A DNA stretch of 64,000 nt from Aquipseudomonas ullengensis (GTDB lineage Bacteria > Pseudomonadota > Gammaproteobacteria > Pseudomonadales > Pseudomonadaceae): positions 248,001 to 312,000 of the forward strand of contig NZ_JACJUD010000007.1 in the NCBI RefSeq assembly GCF_014174475.1, in the 5' to 3' direction. Positions 1 through 8,172 of the stretch are shown here, in pieces. Each line of letters opens with the position of its first letter. Positions within the stretch are counted from its first letter, which is position 1. Both the position numbers and the translations under genes were made by a program. A model generated the notes under the pieces. That model did no database searches, had not been told where the DNA came from, and worked only from the letters and a program-made list of their open reading frames with translations.

Positions 1-562
1 GGTGGCTGAGTGCCTGATCGCTGTCGATGCTGGCGGTCTCGCCGCCACCCGAAGCCACGCGGTGGTACACCGAATAGAAGCCGATGGCGGCGCTGATGAT
101 CACTGCGGTCACCGTCAGCGCATCGAGAAAGGCCGAGAGAAACGCCGAGAGCAGGCAGAACAGCAAGGACAGAATGGCTTTCGAGCGCACCCCAAGGAGC
201 AGGCGGGCGAACAGGAACAGCAGCAGGTCCTTCATGAAGTAGATGCCGGCGACCATGAACATCAGCAGCAGGATCACCGGGAAGTTGTGCGCCAGTTCGT
301 CGTACAGCGCTTTCGGGCTGGTCAGCCCGAGCACCAGGGCTTGCAGTACCAGCAGGCCGCCGGGCTGCAGCGGGTAGCATTTGAGTGCCATGGCCAGGGT
401 GAAAATGAACTCGCCGACCAGGAGCCAGCCAGCCGCGACGGGGCCGGCGATCCACAGCATCAGCGGATTGAGGATCAGCAGGGCGAGGATGGTCAGTTTG
501 TACCAGCGTGGCGAATGGCCGAGGAAGTTCTGGCCAAAGGCGCTGGCGAGTGATCTAGGCAT
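1..562 (-). CDS. nhaB: Na+/H+ antiporter NhaB, N-terminal part (cut by window edge)
   Basis: Reading the minus strand from the ATG at 562 gives an unbroken frame of about 187 codons that runs off the window start, so only the N-terminal third of the usual roughly 500-residue protein is present. NhaB exchanges cytoplasmic Na+ for external H+ in the inner membrane. The visible part starts MPRSLASAFGQNFLGHSP and contains the stretches LAMALKCYPLQPGG, ELAHNFPVILLLMFMVAG and AFLDALTVTAVIIS, which I recognise from Pseudomonas NhaB. Several hydrophobic membrane segments are obvious. It is divergent from the dienoyl-CoA isomerase gene across about 220 bp. Confidence 0.93.
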   Translation of the reverse strand, partial: MPRSLASAFGQNFLGHSPRWYKLTILALLILNPLMLWIAGPVAAGWLLVGEFIFTLAMALKCYPLQPGGLLVLQALVLGLTSPKALYDELAHNFPVILLLMFMVAGIYFMKDLLLFLFARLLLGVRSKAILSLLFCLLSAFLSAFLDALTVTAVIISAAIGFYSVYHRVASGGGETASIDSDQALSH

Positions 563-783
563 GGAATATTTCCCGTAGATAAGACAGCCGCTTTGCGGTG
601 CACTTTCAAAGAGATCAAGAGTTTAACGGATATAGTCAGAAATCCTCTTAGCTTTGTCCGCGTGTTCTGCGTCACAGTGGCCAGCATCGACATTTGTTGC
701 ATGCTTGTTATAGTTGGCCGGCTAATTCCATAACAATATTTCTATGCGCGCCTTGTGCGCCCTGGCCTTCGAGGATGATCTGC

Positions 784-1596
784 GTGCCCGACTACAAAGC
801 ATTTCGCGTCGAGTTGAGCGACAAAATCGCCCATGTGCAGATCAACCGTCCGGAGAAGGTCAATGCGATGAACGCGGACTTCTGGACGGAAATCATCGAG
901 ATCTTCCAATGGGTCGATGACACCGACGAAGCCCGTGTGGTGGTGCTTTCCGGTGCCGGCAAGCACTTTTCCTCGGGCATCGACCTGATGCTGCTGGCCC
1001 AGGCCGGCAGCGCGCTGGGCAAGGATGTCGGTAGAAATGCCGAAGGCCTGCGCCGCAAGATTCTCCAGCTGCAAGCCTCCTTCAATGCCGTCGACAACTG
1101 CCGCAAACCGGTACTGGCGGCTATCCAGGGTTATTGCCTGGGCGGCGCCATCGACCTGATCTCCGCGTGCGACATGCGCTACAGCACAGCCGATGCGCAG
1201 TTCTCCATCAAGGAGATCGATATGGGTATGGCCGCCGACGTTGGCACCCTGCAACGCCTGCCGCGCATCATCGGCGACGGCATGATGCGTGAGCTGGCCT
1301 ACACCGGGCGCACCATCGATGGCGGCGAAGCCCAGCGCATCGGCCTGGTCAACCGCACCTATGCCAACCAGGACGAGCTGCTGGCCGGGGTCCTCGCGCT
1401 GGCTGGCGAAATCGCCGAGAAATCCCCCATCGCCATTCGTGGCACCAAGCACATGATCCGCTACATGCGTGATCATCGGGTCGACGACGGTCTGGAATAC
1501 GTGGCGAACTGGAATGCCGCGATGTTGCAGTCTGCTGATTTGCGTGTGGCCATGGCCGCGCACATGAGCAAGCAAAAAGCCGAATTTGCCGATTGA
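784..1596 (+). CDS. Delta(3,5)-Delta(2,4)-dienoyl-CoA isomerase (crotonase family, ECH1-like)
   Basis: This 270-residue crotonase-fold protein probably shifts 3,5-dienoyl-CoA to 2,4-dienoyl-CoA in an auxiliary branch of unsaturated fatty-acid beta-oxidation. The oxyanion-hole segment SGAGKHFSSGIDLM and the block DMGMAADVGTLQRLP match mammalian ECH1 more closely than ordinary enoyl-CoA hydratase. Glu144 and Asp152 sit eight residues apart, like the catalytic Glu196/Asp204 pair of rat ECH1. I chose the GTG at 784 because GAGGA at 771-775 is 8 bases upstream; an in-frame ATG at 775 overlaps that ribosome site and would add three residues. Alternative reading: a generic enoyl-CoA hydratase. Confidence 0.85.
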   Translation: MPDYKAFRVELSDKIAHVQINRPEKVNAMNADFWTEIIEIFQWVDDTDEARVVVLSGAGKHFSSGIDLMLLAQAGSALGKDVGRNAEGLRRKILQLQASFNAVDNCRKPVLAAIQGYCLGGAIDLISACDMRYSTADAQFSIKEIDMGMAADVGTLQRLPRIIGDGMMRELAYTGRTIDGGEAQRIGLVNRTYANQDELLAGVLALAGEIAEKSPIAIRGTKHMIRYMRDHRVDDGLEYVANWNAAMLQSADLRVAMAAHMSKQKAEFAD

Positions 1597-1629
1597 TGCA
1601 GTACCAGCCGAGCGAGGTGCAGTAGACCT

Positions 1630-3303
1630 ATGGTCACTGGAGCGACATCCCTGAGCCTGGTGCGTGACGAGCTGTTCACCACCATGGAAGAGACTGAACA
1701 GAGTCTCGAGCACTTCATTGCCGAACGGAACAACGGCAGCCTGCTGCAACAGGCGGTGGAAAGCCTGCATCAGGTACGCGGCACCCTCAACCTGATCGAA
1801 CTGGCCGGTGCCGAGCTGCTGGCCCAGGAAGTGCTGCAGCAGGCCACCGACATCCCGGCCGGTGCGGGCGAGGAGCGTGATGGTCAGCTGTCGGCGCTGA
1901 GCAGCGCCATGTATGTACTGCGCCGCTACCTGGAAAACGTCGACGCCCATCGCCAGGAAATGCCGGAACTGTTGTTGCCGGCGATCAACGATCTGCGTCT
2001 GGCCGGTGCCCAGCCGCCGTTGCCGGAGAGTTTCTTCTTCAGTGTGCGTCTAGACCAGACGCGCCCGGCGGGCGTGCCCCATGCAGCGGCAGTCAGCGCC
2101 GACGATGCGCGGCGCCTGCGCCATATGTACCAGGTCGGGTTGCTCGGTTTTATCCGTGAAGACAATCCGCAAGCCGGGCTCAAGCTGATGCTGCGTGCCC
2201 TTGCTCGTCTCGACAGCCTGTTTGCCAGTGAAGCGCGTGGTCGCTTGTACTGGATCGGTGCGGCGGCGGTGGAGGCCCAGCTCGACGGCCAGTTGCTGAC
2301 GCGCAAGGCGCGCAAACAGCTGTTCTCCCGCCTGGATCGCGAGCTGAAACAGGCGCTGGCCAATCCGGCCTATGAAGCGCCGCGTAGCCTGCTCAAGGAA
2401 TTGTTGTATCTGGTCGCACTGGCTGACAGCCGGGGCCAGTACGCCAGCGATGTGCGTGAGGTGTTCGGCCTGACGGCGCTGCCGTTCACCGACCACCTGC
2501 TCGATGAGGAATACCAGCGCCTGTCCGGGCCGGGGCAGGGCGTGATGCGTTCGCTGTCCTCAGCGATTCGCGAGGAGCTGGCCAGCGTCAAGGACGCCCT
2601 CGACCTGATCGAGCGCGGCACCGCGCAGCCGGACAGCTTCGGCAATCTGCACGCGATGCTCGGCAAGCTGGCCAAGACCCTCGGCATGGTCGGTCTCAGC
2701 TCGGCGGCCAATGCGCTGCAGGTGCAGCTGCCGGTGGTGGCCAGCTGGGACGAAAATACCCCGGCGCAGAGCGCCGATCTGCACAAGCTGGCCGAAGGCG
2801 TGCTCTACGTCGAAAGCATGGTCGCCAGCCTGGAACGTGGCGAACAGCGCAATTCGCGGCCCCAGGCAATGCAGCCGGGCGATGAGGGCGAGGCCTTTGC
2901 CGCGCACCAGTTGAATGAAGCGCGCATCGTCGTGGTCGACGAGGCGCAGGGCGGACTGGCCCTGGCCAAGCGGGCAATTACCTCCTACCTCGAATCGAAC
3001 GGCGACAAGCTGCACTTGGCCAACGTGCCATTCAGCCTGCAGGCCGTGCGTGGCGGGCTCTGGTTCCTCGGCCAGGAGCGTGCTGCCAGGCTGATCGGGG
3101 CCTGCGCCGACTACATCCTGACGCGGATGATCGAGGCCCCGCAGATGCCGTCCGAGCAGATGCTGGAAACCCTCGCTGACGCCCTGAGCAGCCTCGAGTA
3201 CTACCTTGAAGCGGGTGCAGTGCTGCGTCCGGAAACCACCCCAAGCGTGCTCGACCTCGCCGAGGAAAGCGTGCGCGCCCTGGGCTTGCCGGTGGCTGCC
3301 TGA
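1630..3303 (+). CDS. Orphan Hpt-type scaffold protein resembling the N-terminal region of ChpA/PilL
   Basis: The 557-residue cytoplasmic protein is almost entirely helical with no signal peptide. Its first 70 residues contain an Hpt-like bundle with the segment LHQVRGTLNLIELAG (candidate phospho-His47), similar to the N-terminal Hpt repeats of the twitching-motility kinase ChpA. Further Hpt-like helical blocks appear around residues 300-360 and 430-540, apparently without the conserved histidine. CheA catalytic (ATPase) and receiver domains are absent, so it cannot be a kinase by itself. Its stop overlaps the nudC start (TGATG at 3301-3305), implying translational coupling. The exact function is not known to me; this family has sometimes been mislabelled as an iron transporter. 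Confidence 0.75.
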   Translation: MVTGATSLSLVRDELFTTMEETEQSLEHFIAERNNGSLLQQAVESLHQVRGTLNLIELAGAELLAQEVLQQATDIPAGAGEERDGQLSALSSAMYVLRRYLENVDAHRQEMPELLLPAINDLRLAGAQPPLPESFFFSVRLDQTRPAGVPHAAAVSADDARRLRHMYQVGLLGFIREDNPQAGLKLMLRALARLDSLFASEARGRLYWIGAAAVEAQLDGQLLTRKARKQLFSRLDRELKQALANPAYEAPRSLLKELLYLVALADSRGQYASDVREVFGLTALPFTDHLLDEEYQRLSGPGQGVMRSLSSAIREELASVKDALDLIERGTAQPDSFGNLHAMLGKLAKTLGMVGLSSAANALQVQLPVVASWDENTPAQSADLHKLAEGVLYVESMVASLERGEQRNSRPQAMQPGDEGEAFAAHQLNEARIVVVDEAQGGLALAKRAITSYLESNGDKLHLANVPFSLQAVRGGLWFLGQERAARLIGACADYILTRMIEAPQMPSEQMLETLADALSSLEYYLEAGAVLRPETTPSVLDLAEESVRALGLPVAA

Positions 3304-4136
3304 TGCCTGCGGGCTGGCAGACCACGCCCCCCCTGGACAATGACCAGGCGGGTGGCTGGGCGCTGGCGCGCAGCACGCAAGGTTTCCTGGCGGATGGCAA
3401 TGGCGTGCTGTTCCCCCGTGAATGGCTGAAACGGCAGGACCTGCCGGTGGCTGCGGAGCATGGTCTCGGCCATTTCGATGGTGAGCCGGTGTGGTTGCTG
3501 GAGCTGCGGCATCCGGCCGAGCTGCCGGGCTGCTTCTGGCAGAACCTGCGCCAGTTCATGCTGCAGGCCGACTACCCGACGTTTCGTATGCTCTCGTTTG
3601 CCGAGCAGATAGGCGCCTGGGATGACCAGCATCGCTTCTGCGGGCGTTGTGGACAGGCCACCGTGCAGGTGTCGCGTGAGCGTTGCATGCGTTGCCCGCA
3701 GTGCGGTCTGCACAGTTACGCGCGCATCTCGCCAAGCATGATCGTGCTGATCACCCGTGGCGACGAAGTGCTTCTAGCGCGCTCGCAGCGTTTTCCTCCA
3801 GGCATGTACAGCACCCTGGCTGGCTTCGTCGAACCGGGCGAGTCGGCGGAGGAGTGTGTGGCGCGTGAGGTGCTTGAGGAGGTCGGCCTGCAAGTAGGCA
3901 ACCTGCAATACCTGGGCAGCCAGGGCTGGCCGTTCCCGCACTCGCTGATGCTGGGTTTTCACGCCGAGTACGTCAGCGGTGAGATCGTGCCGCAGGCTGA
4001 CGAAATCGAAGACGCGCGCTGGTTCCACATCGAAGAGTTGCCGCAGTTGCCGATGCAGCGTTCGATTGCCCGCTACCTGATCGATCTCTATCTGGCACGG
4101 CGCCTGGGCCGGCCGGAACCTGAGCTGGCGCGCTAG
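3303..4136 (+). CDS. nudC: NADH pyrophosphatase / NAD-capped RNA decapping Nudix hydrolase NudC
   Basis: NudC cleaves the pyrophosphate of NAD(H) to NMN(H) plus AMP and removes NAD caps from RNA 5' ends. The 277-residue protein has the expected order: a divergent N-terminal domain, a zinc ribbon with Cys113, Cys116, Cys131 and Cys134, then a complete Nudix box from Gly174 to Leu196 (G-x5-E-x7-RE-x-x-EE-x-G). After the box comes the NudC hallmark SQGWPFPHS at 206-214, one residue off the usual SQPWPFPxS. Its start codon shares a base with the stop of the upstream Hpt-like gene, and it converges end to end with the TSUP gene. Confidence 0.96.
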   Translation: MPAGWQTTPPLDNDQAGGWALARSTQGFLADGNGVLFPREWLKRQDLPVAAEHGLGHFDGEPVWLLELRHPAELPGCFWQNLRQFMLQADYPTFRMLSFAEQIGAWDDQHRFCGRCGQATVQVSRERCMRCPQCGLHSYARISPSMIVLITRGDEVLLARSQRFPPGMYSTLAGFVEPGESAEECVAREVLEEVGLQVGNLQYLGSQGWPFPHSLMLGFHAEYVSGEIVPQADEIEDARWFHIEELPQLPMQRSIARYLIDLYLARRLGRPEPELAR

Positions 4137-4919
4137 TCAGCTGTTGAACCAGTGCTGCCACGCCAGGCGTGCAGTCAATGCCAACACCACCAGAATGAAC
4201 ACCGGGCGGATGAACTTCGAACCGCCGCGTATGGCCGTGTGCGCGCCCAGGTAGGCACCGGCCATCAGTGCCAGGCCCATGCAGATGCCCAGTAGCCAAG
4301 CGACCTGGCCGGTGATGATGAATACGGCCAGGGCCATGGCATTGCTGACGAAGTTCATCGTGCGCGCCACGCCGCTGGCCCGCACCAGATCCAGTGGGTA
4401 CATCAGCAGTGTGCTGACCGTCCAGAACGCACCGGTGCCGGGCCCGGCGACACCATCGTAGAAACCCAGACCAAGGCCCTGCGGCCACTGGCGCCCGGTC
4501 ACGATGGGCGCGTCTTGCGGGCCCTGGTTTTCCGGGGTCTTGCCGAACAGCAGGTACAGGCCACAGCCAAACACTACGGCGGGCAGCATCTGATTGAGCC
4601 AGGCAGCCGGCAGCCAGTGGGCTAGCATGGCGCCCAGCGCTGAGCCGATGGCCGTGGCAATCAGCGCGTTGCGCCATTGGCGTGGGGCAAACAGCTTGCG
4701 CCGGTAGAAGGTGTAGCTGGCGGTGGCCGAACCGAAGGTGGCGCACAGCTTGTTGGTGCCCAGCACCAGGTGCGGCGGCAGGCCAGCGGTAAGCAGGGCG
4801 GGAATGGTCAGCAGGCCGCCGCCACCGGCAATCGCGTCGATGAAGCCGGCGGTGAAGGCAACCAGGGCAAGAACCGCCAACGTGATGGGATCGACGCCCA
4901 GTTCAAAGGGAAAAGGCAT
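4137..4919 (-). CDS. TSUP-family (TauE/SafE) membrane exporter
   Basis: The 260-residue protein has about eight hydrophobic membrane segments and the two-fold architecture of the TSUP family of small anion/sulfur-compound exporters. The N-terminal segment GFIDAIAGGGGLLTIPALL and the middle segment GFYDGVAGPGTGAFW are the two repeated family signatures. Substrate cannot be read from sequence; relatives export sulfite, sulfoacetate or similar organic anions. It abuts nudC tail to tail with no spacer. The ATG at 4919 has only a weak upstream ribosome site. Confidence 0.88.
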   Translation of the reverse strand: MPFPFELGVDPITLAVLALVAFTAGFIDAIAGGGGLLTIPALLTAGLPPHLVLGTNKLCATFGSATASYTFYRRKLFAPRQWRNALIATAIGSALGAMLAHWLPAAWLNQMLPAVVFGCGLYLLFGKTPENQGPQDAPIVTGRQWPQGLGLGFYDGVAGPGTGAFWTVSTLLMYPLDLVRASGVARTMNFVSNAMALAVFIITGQVAWLLGICMGLALMAGAYLGAHTAIRGGSKFIRPVFILVVLALTARLAWQHWFNS

Positions 4920-5019
4920 AAAAAACTCGACGTGGATTCAATTGTGCAGGGCTGCGGCTGGCCGGTTGCCGGGCTGCTGCGCATAATGCCGGCAATTTCA
5001 TGGAGAAGGAATCCGACTC

Positions 5020-5670
5020 ATGCAGTATGACGGCCTGGCCTGGTTTGTTGGCCTTCTGGCAGTTCTGGCGCTGTTTATCGCGGCGCGCATTCTGCTAACG
5101 CGCAGTTGGTTTCTCGGGTGGTTGCGCGGCACCTTTGGCCTGGCTTTTCTTGGCCTGGCGGCCTTGGTCGGTGTGGTGGCCTATGACCTGATGAGCTACG
5201 GCACTCTGCCGGAAGACAAGCCTTTGCTGATTCTGAACTTCAGTGCCGATGGCCCGCAGCGGTATCGGGTCAACCTGCAGGAAGGCGGCGAGGAGCGCGA
5301 AGTCATTCTCGAGGGGGATCTCTGGCAACTGGATGGCCGCCTGCTGCGCTGGAAGGGCTTGGCCGCGCTGATCGGCCTGCAACCCGGTTATCGCCTGGAG
5401 AAACTTTCCGGCCGCTTCCTGGCCATCGAACAACAGGAAAGCGCCCGTTACGCCGAAGTCACCCTGGCTACCAGCCCTTACGGCATCGATCTGTGGCGCT
5501 GGTTGCGCCTGGGGCAGCATGACCTGTTCCTCTTCGATCCGCAGGCGGCACGGGTGACTTACCTGCCGATTGCCGATGGTGCGATGTTCAGTGTGAGTCT
5601 GAGCCCCACTGGCCTGCTGGCACAGCCGATGAATCAGGCGGCCAACCAGGCGTTGAAAGACTGGCAGTAA
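5020..5670 (+). CDS. Conserved membrane-anchored protein of unknown function
   Basis: The 216-residue protein begins with two hydrophobic helices (about residues 7-25 and 34-55) followed by a soluble domain of about 160 residues that probably faces the periplasm. The soluble part has a beta-rich pattern, with LLILNFSADGPQRYRVNL followed by DLWQLDGRLLRWKG. The gene has a good ribosome site (GGAGAAGGA) before the ATG at 5020 and is followed directly by a strong terminator, so it is probably monocistronic. I recognise it as a conserved Pseudomonas protein sometimes called a multidrug transporter, but two helices do not support a transporter function. Confidence 0.7.
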   Translation: MQYDGLAWFVGLLAVLALFIAARILLTRSWFLGWLRGTFGLAFLGLAALVGVVAYDLMSYGTLPEDKPLLILNFSADGPQRYRVNLQEGGEEREVILEGDLWQLDGRLLRWKGLAALIGLQPGYRLEKLSGRFLAIEQQESARYAEVTLATSPYGIDLWRWLRLGQHDLFLFDPQAARVTYLPIADGAMFSVSLSPTGLLAQPMNQAANQALKDWQ

Positions 5671-5682
5671 ACCCAAGCAATG

Positions 5683-5709
5683 AAAAAGGGACCCGAGGGT
5701 CCCTTTTTT
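5683..5709. terminator. Bidirectional rho-independent terminator
   Basis: A-tract, GGGACCC/GGGTCCC stem and T-tract form a symmetrical hairpin 12 bases after the stop at 5670. It lies between the converging membrane-protein gene and the SDR gene and can terminate both. Confidence 0.9.
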
Positions 5710-5739
5710 GTGGCTGCGATTCTGCGCCGAGGCAGCGCC

Positions 5740-6507
5740 TCAGGAGAGGAAACCGCCGTCCACGTTGAGCGCCACGCCAGTGGTGTAGCTGGACGCATCG
5801 CTGGCGAGGTACAGCACGGTGCCGGCCATTTCGCTCGGCTCGGCCACGCGCTTGAGCGGGATGCGTTGCAGGGCGACGTTGAGGATCGCGTCGTTCTTCA
5901 CCAGAGCCGAGGCGAACTTGGTGTCGGTCAGGCCTGGCAGCAGCGCGTTGCAGCGGATGCCGAACTGCGCGCATTCCTTGGCGAAGACCTTGGTCATGCT
6001 GATCACGGCGGCCTTGGTCACCGAGTAGATGCCCTGGAACTCGCCCGGGGAAACGCCGTTGATCGAGGCAACGTTGATGATGCTGCCACCACCGTTCTGC
6101 TTCATCAGCTTGCCGCCTTCGATGGACATGAAGTAGTAGCCGCGGATGTTGACGTCGACGGTCTTCTGGAAGGCGCCCAGGTCGGTGTCCAGCACGTTGC
6201 AGAACTGCGGGTTGGTAGCGGCGTTGTTGACCAGGATGTCGAGGCGGCCGAACTGCTCGCGGATGGTCGCGAAGACGTTGCTGATCTGCTCCATCTCGCC
6301 GATATGGCAGGCCACGGCGGTGGCTTTGCCGCCGTCGGCGATGATGGCGTCGGCGACTTTCTGGCAGTCGTCGATCTTGCGGCTCGAGACGATGACATGA
6401 GCGCCTTGCTGGGCCAGCAGTTTGGCGATGGCTTCACCGATGCCGCGGCTGGCGCCGGAAACGAAAGCGATCTTGCCGTCGAGGTCGAACAGGTTTGTCT
6501 TGGACAT
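5740..6507 (-). CDS. SDR-family NAD(P)-dependent oxidoreductase
   Basis: This classical short-chain dehydrogenase has 255 residues. The nucleotide-binding motif SGASRGIG is at 17-24, NNAA at 94-97, and the catalytic set Ser148, Tyr161 and Lys165 (YSVTK) is intact. The C-terminal NVDGG segment is also typical. The substrate is probably a hydroxyacyl or alcohol compound but cannot be read from sequence. It lies 24 bp downstream of the APH-type phosphotransferase on the same strand, so the two are likely cotranscribed; both resemble genes placed beside acyl-CoA dehydrogenases in other genomes. Confidence 0.92.
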   Translation of the reverse strand: MSKTNLFDLDGKIAFVSGASRGIGEAIAKLLAQQGAHVIVSSRKIDDCQKVADAIIADGGKATAVACHIGEMEQISNVFATIREQFGRLDILVNNAATNPQFCNVLDTDLGAFQKTVDVNIRGYYFMSIEGGKLMKQNGGGSIINVASINGVSPGEFQGIYSVTKAAVISMTKVFAKECAQFGIRCNALLPGLTDTKFASALVKNDAILNVALQRIPLKRVAEPSEMAGTVLYLASDASSYTTGVALNVDGGFLS

Positions 6508-6531
6508 TGCTATTACCTTGTCTGAGCCGGG

Positions 6532-7599
6532 TTACAGAGTGGATTTGCCGATGACCTGCAGGGCTGCGTGCTCCAGCAGCTTGTTCATCATGATGAACTG
6601 CGCGAAGCGCTTGTCCTTGGTCTGGCCGTGGAAGAAGCGGTAGTAGATCTGCTGCACGATGCCGGCCAGGCGGAACAGGCCGTAGGTGTAGTAGAAGTCG
6701 AAATTGTCGATCTGGATGCCGGCACGCGCGGCGTAGTAGTCGACGAACTCCTGGCGGCTGAGCATGCCGGGCGCGTTGCTCGGCTGGCGGCGCATCAGCT
6801 GCATCGGCGCCGGGTCGGTGGCGTCGATCCAGTAGGCGAGGGTGTTGCCCAGGTCCATCAGCGGGTCGCCGATGGTGGTCAGTTCCCAGTCCAGCACGCC
6901 GATGATCTGCGCCGGGTTGTTCGGATCGAGGATCACGTTGTCCAGGCGGTAGTCGTTGTGCACGATGCTGGGCTTGTGGTGATCAGCCGGCATCTTCTCG
7001 CGCAGCCAGGCCTTGACCGGTTCCCAGGTCGGGGCGTCAGGCGTCATGGCCTTTTCGTAGCGGTCGGTCCAGCCTTCGATCTGGCGCTTCACATAGCCTT
7101 CGGGCTTGCCCAGGTCGGCCAGGCCGCAGGCCTGATAGTCGACGTTGTGCAGGTCGACCAGTTTGTCGATGAAGCTCTTGCACAGCTCGCGCGTCTGCTC
7201 GGTGCTGAAGTTCAGCTCGGCCGGCATGTCGGTGCGCAGGATGATGCCGTTGACCCGCTGCATCACATAGAACTCGGCGCCGATCACCGAGTCGTCGGTG
7301 CAGTGCACGTAGGCCTTGGGGCAGTAGGGAAAACCATCGTTGAGCTGATTGAGGATGCGAAACTCGCGACCCATGTCGTGGGCCGACTTGGCCTTGTGGC
7401 CAAACGGCGGACGGCGCAGGACGAACTCCTGATTCGGGTATTCCAACAGATAGGTCAGGTTGGAGGCGCCACCCGGGAACTGGCTGATGCGTGGCTCACC
7501 CACCAGGCCAGGGATGTGGGCCTTGAGGTACTGGTCGATGATGGCAGAGTCGAGCTCTTCGCCATCGCGGATGCCGGTGGACTGGTCAGTAAGCGTCAT
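6532..7599 (-). CDS. APH-family phosphotransferase (ACAD10/11 kinase-domain type)
   Basis: The 355-residue protein has the aminoglycoside-phosphotransferase fold in the form fused to acyl-CoA dehydrogenases in ACAD10/ACAD11, where it acts on 4-hydroxyacyl-CoA. The catalytic loop HNDYRLDN is at 214-221 and the metal-binding DWE at 237-239. The N-lobe has a Gly-rich turn (FPGGASN, 41-47) and the segment FVLRRPPFG. A role in hydroxy-fatty-acid catabolism with the neighbouring SDR is inference. The ATG at 7599 is preceded by GAAGGGA. It is not expected to be a drug-resistance enzyme. Confidence 0.87.
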   Translation of the reverse strand: MTLTDQSTGIRDGEELDSAIIDQYLKAHIPGLVGEPRISQFPGGASNLTYLLEYPNQEFVLRRPPFGHKAKSAHDMGREFRILNQLNDGFPYCPKAYVHCTDDSVIGAEFYVMQRVNGIILRTDMPAELNFSTEQTRELCKSFIDKLVDLHNVDYQACGLADLGKPEGYVKRQIEGWTDRYEKAMTPDAPTWEPVKAWLREKMPADHHKPSIVHNDYRLDNVILDPNNPAQIIGVLDWELTTIGDPLMDLGNTLAYWIDATDPAPMQLMRRQPSNAPGMLSRQEFVDYYAARAGIQIDNFDFYYTYGLFRLAGIVQQIYYRFFHGQTKDKRFAQFIMMNKLLEHAALQVIGKSTL

Positions 7600-7751
7600 G
7601 CTTATCCCTTCTACTTATGATGGGTGGCACTAATTATTGGCTAATCTAATGTTGCCATGAGGCCCTAACAAGCAAAGCACACCGTTATAGATCTGGGTGT
7701 TGCTGTGCAATCAAGGGCCCTGATTAGCTGCGCAGGCTTTGCCGGGGCGAA

Positions 7752-7782
7752 AAAAAACCGGAGTCGGCAGACTCCGGTTTTT
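7752..7782. terminator. Rho-independent terminator
   Basis: A-rich tract, stem CCGGAGTC/GACTCCGG with a GGCA loop, then a T-tract. It lies about 26 bases beyond the stop of the SCP2 gene and ends that transcript before the phosphotransferase promoter. Confidence 0.9.
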
Positions 7783-7807
7783 CGCTAGCGCAGGCGCCCG
7801 GAAAATC

Positions 7808-8119
7808 TTATACCGGGAACAGCTCGGCCAGTTTCATGGCCAGCATCATGTCGCCTTCGGCGCGCAGTTTGCCGCCCATGAAGGCTTGCATGCCGTCGGT
7901 CTCGCCGGTGGCGATGCCTTTCAGGGTGGCGCTGTCCATGATCAGGGTGACGTTGGCGTTCGGGTTGTCGCCTTGCTGCACGTTGCAGGTGCCGTCTTTG
8001 ACGATCAGTGCGTAGTTCTCGCCGTCTTCGATGTTGAACTGGAATACCAGATCCAGGCCGGCAGCGGCGCTGGCGTTGAACTTGGATTGCATGGTTTGGA
8101 CGATGTCAGCAACGCTCAT
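7808..8119 (-). CDS. SCP2 sterol-transfer-domain protein
   Basis: A 103-residue stand-alone SCP2 domain, which forms a small lipid or acyl-CoA binding pocket. The family shape is visible in FQFNIEDGENYALIVKDG, the middle strand VTLIMDSATLKGI and the C-terminal segment GGKLRAEGDMMLAMKL. No signal peptide is present, so it is cytoplasmic. It is downstream of the histidine-phosphatase gene with a 53-bp gap and followed by a terminator, giving a likely two-gene transcript. A role in handling hydrophobic acyl substrates for the nearby SDR/phosphotransferase pair is inference. Confidence 0.9.
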   Translation of the reverse strand: MSVADIVQTMQSKFNASAAAGLDLVFQFNIEDGENYALIVKDGTCNVQQGDNPNANVTLIMDSATLKGIATGETDGMQAFMGGKLRAEGDMMLAMKLAELFPV

Positions 8120-8172
8120 GGTATAGATCCTTTTTCAGGTTTTTATTGCAGCAGAGCTGCATTGGGCCGGAC

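Noticed and set aside
742..1950. 402-codon minus-strand frame opposite the dienoyl-CoA isomerase and the start of the Hpt-like gene
   Set aside because: Runs across two well-supported genes on the other strand, has no family signature and compositional bias typical of a shadow.
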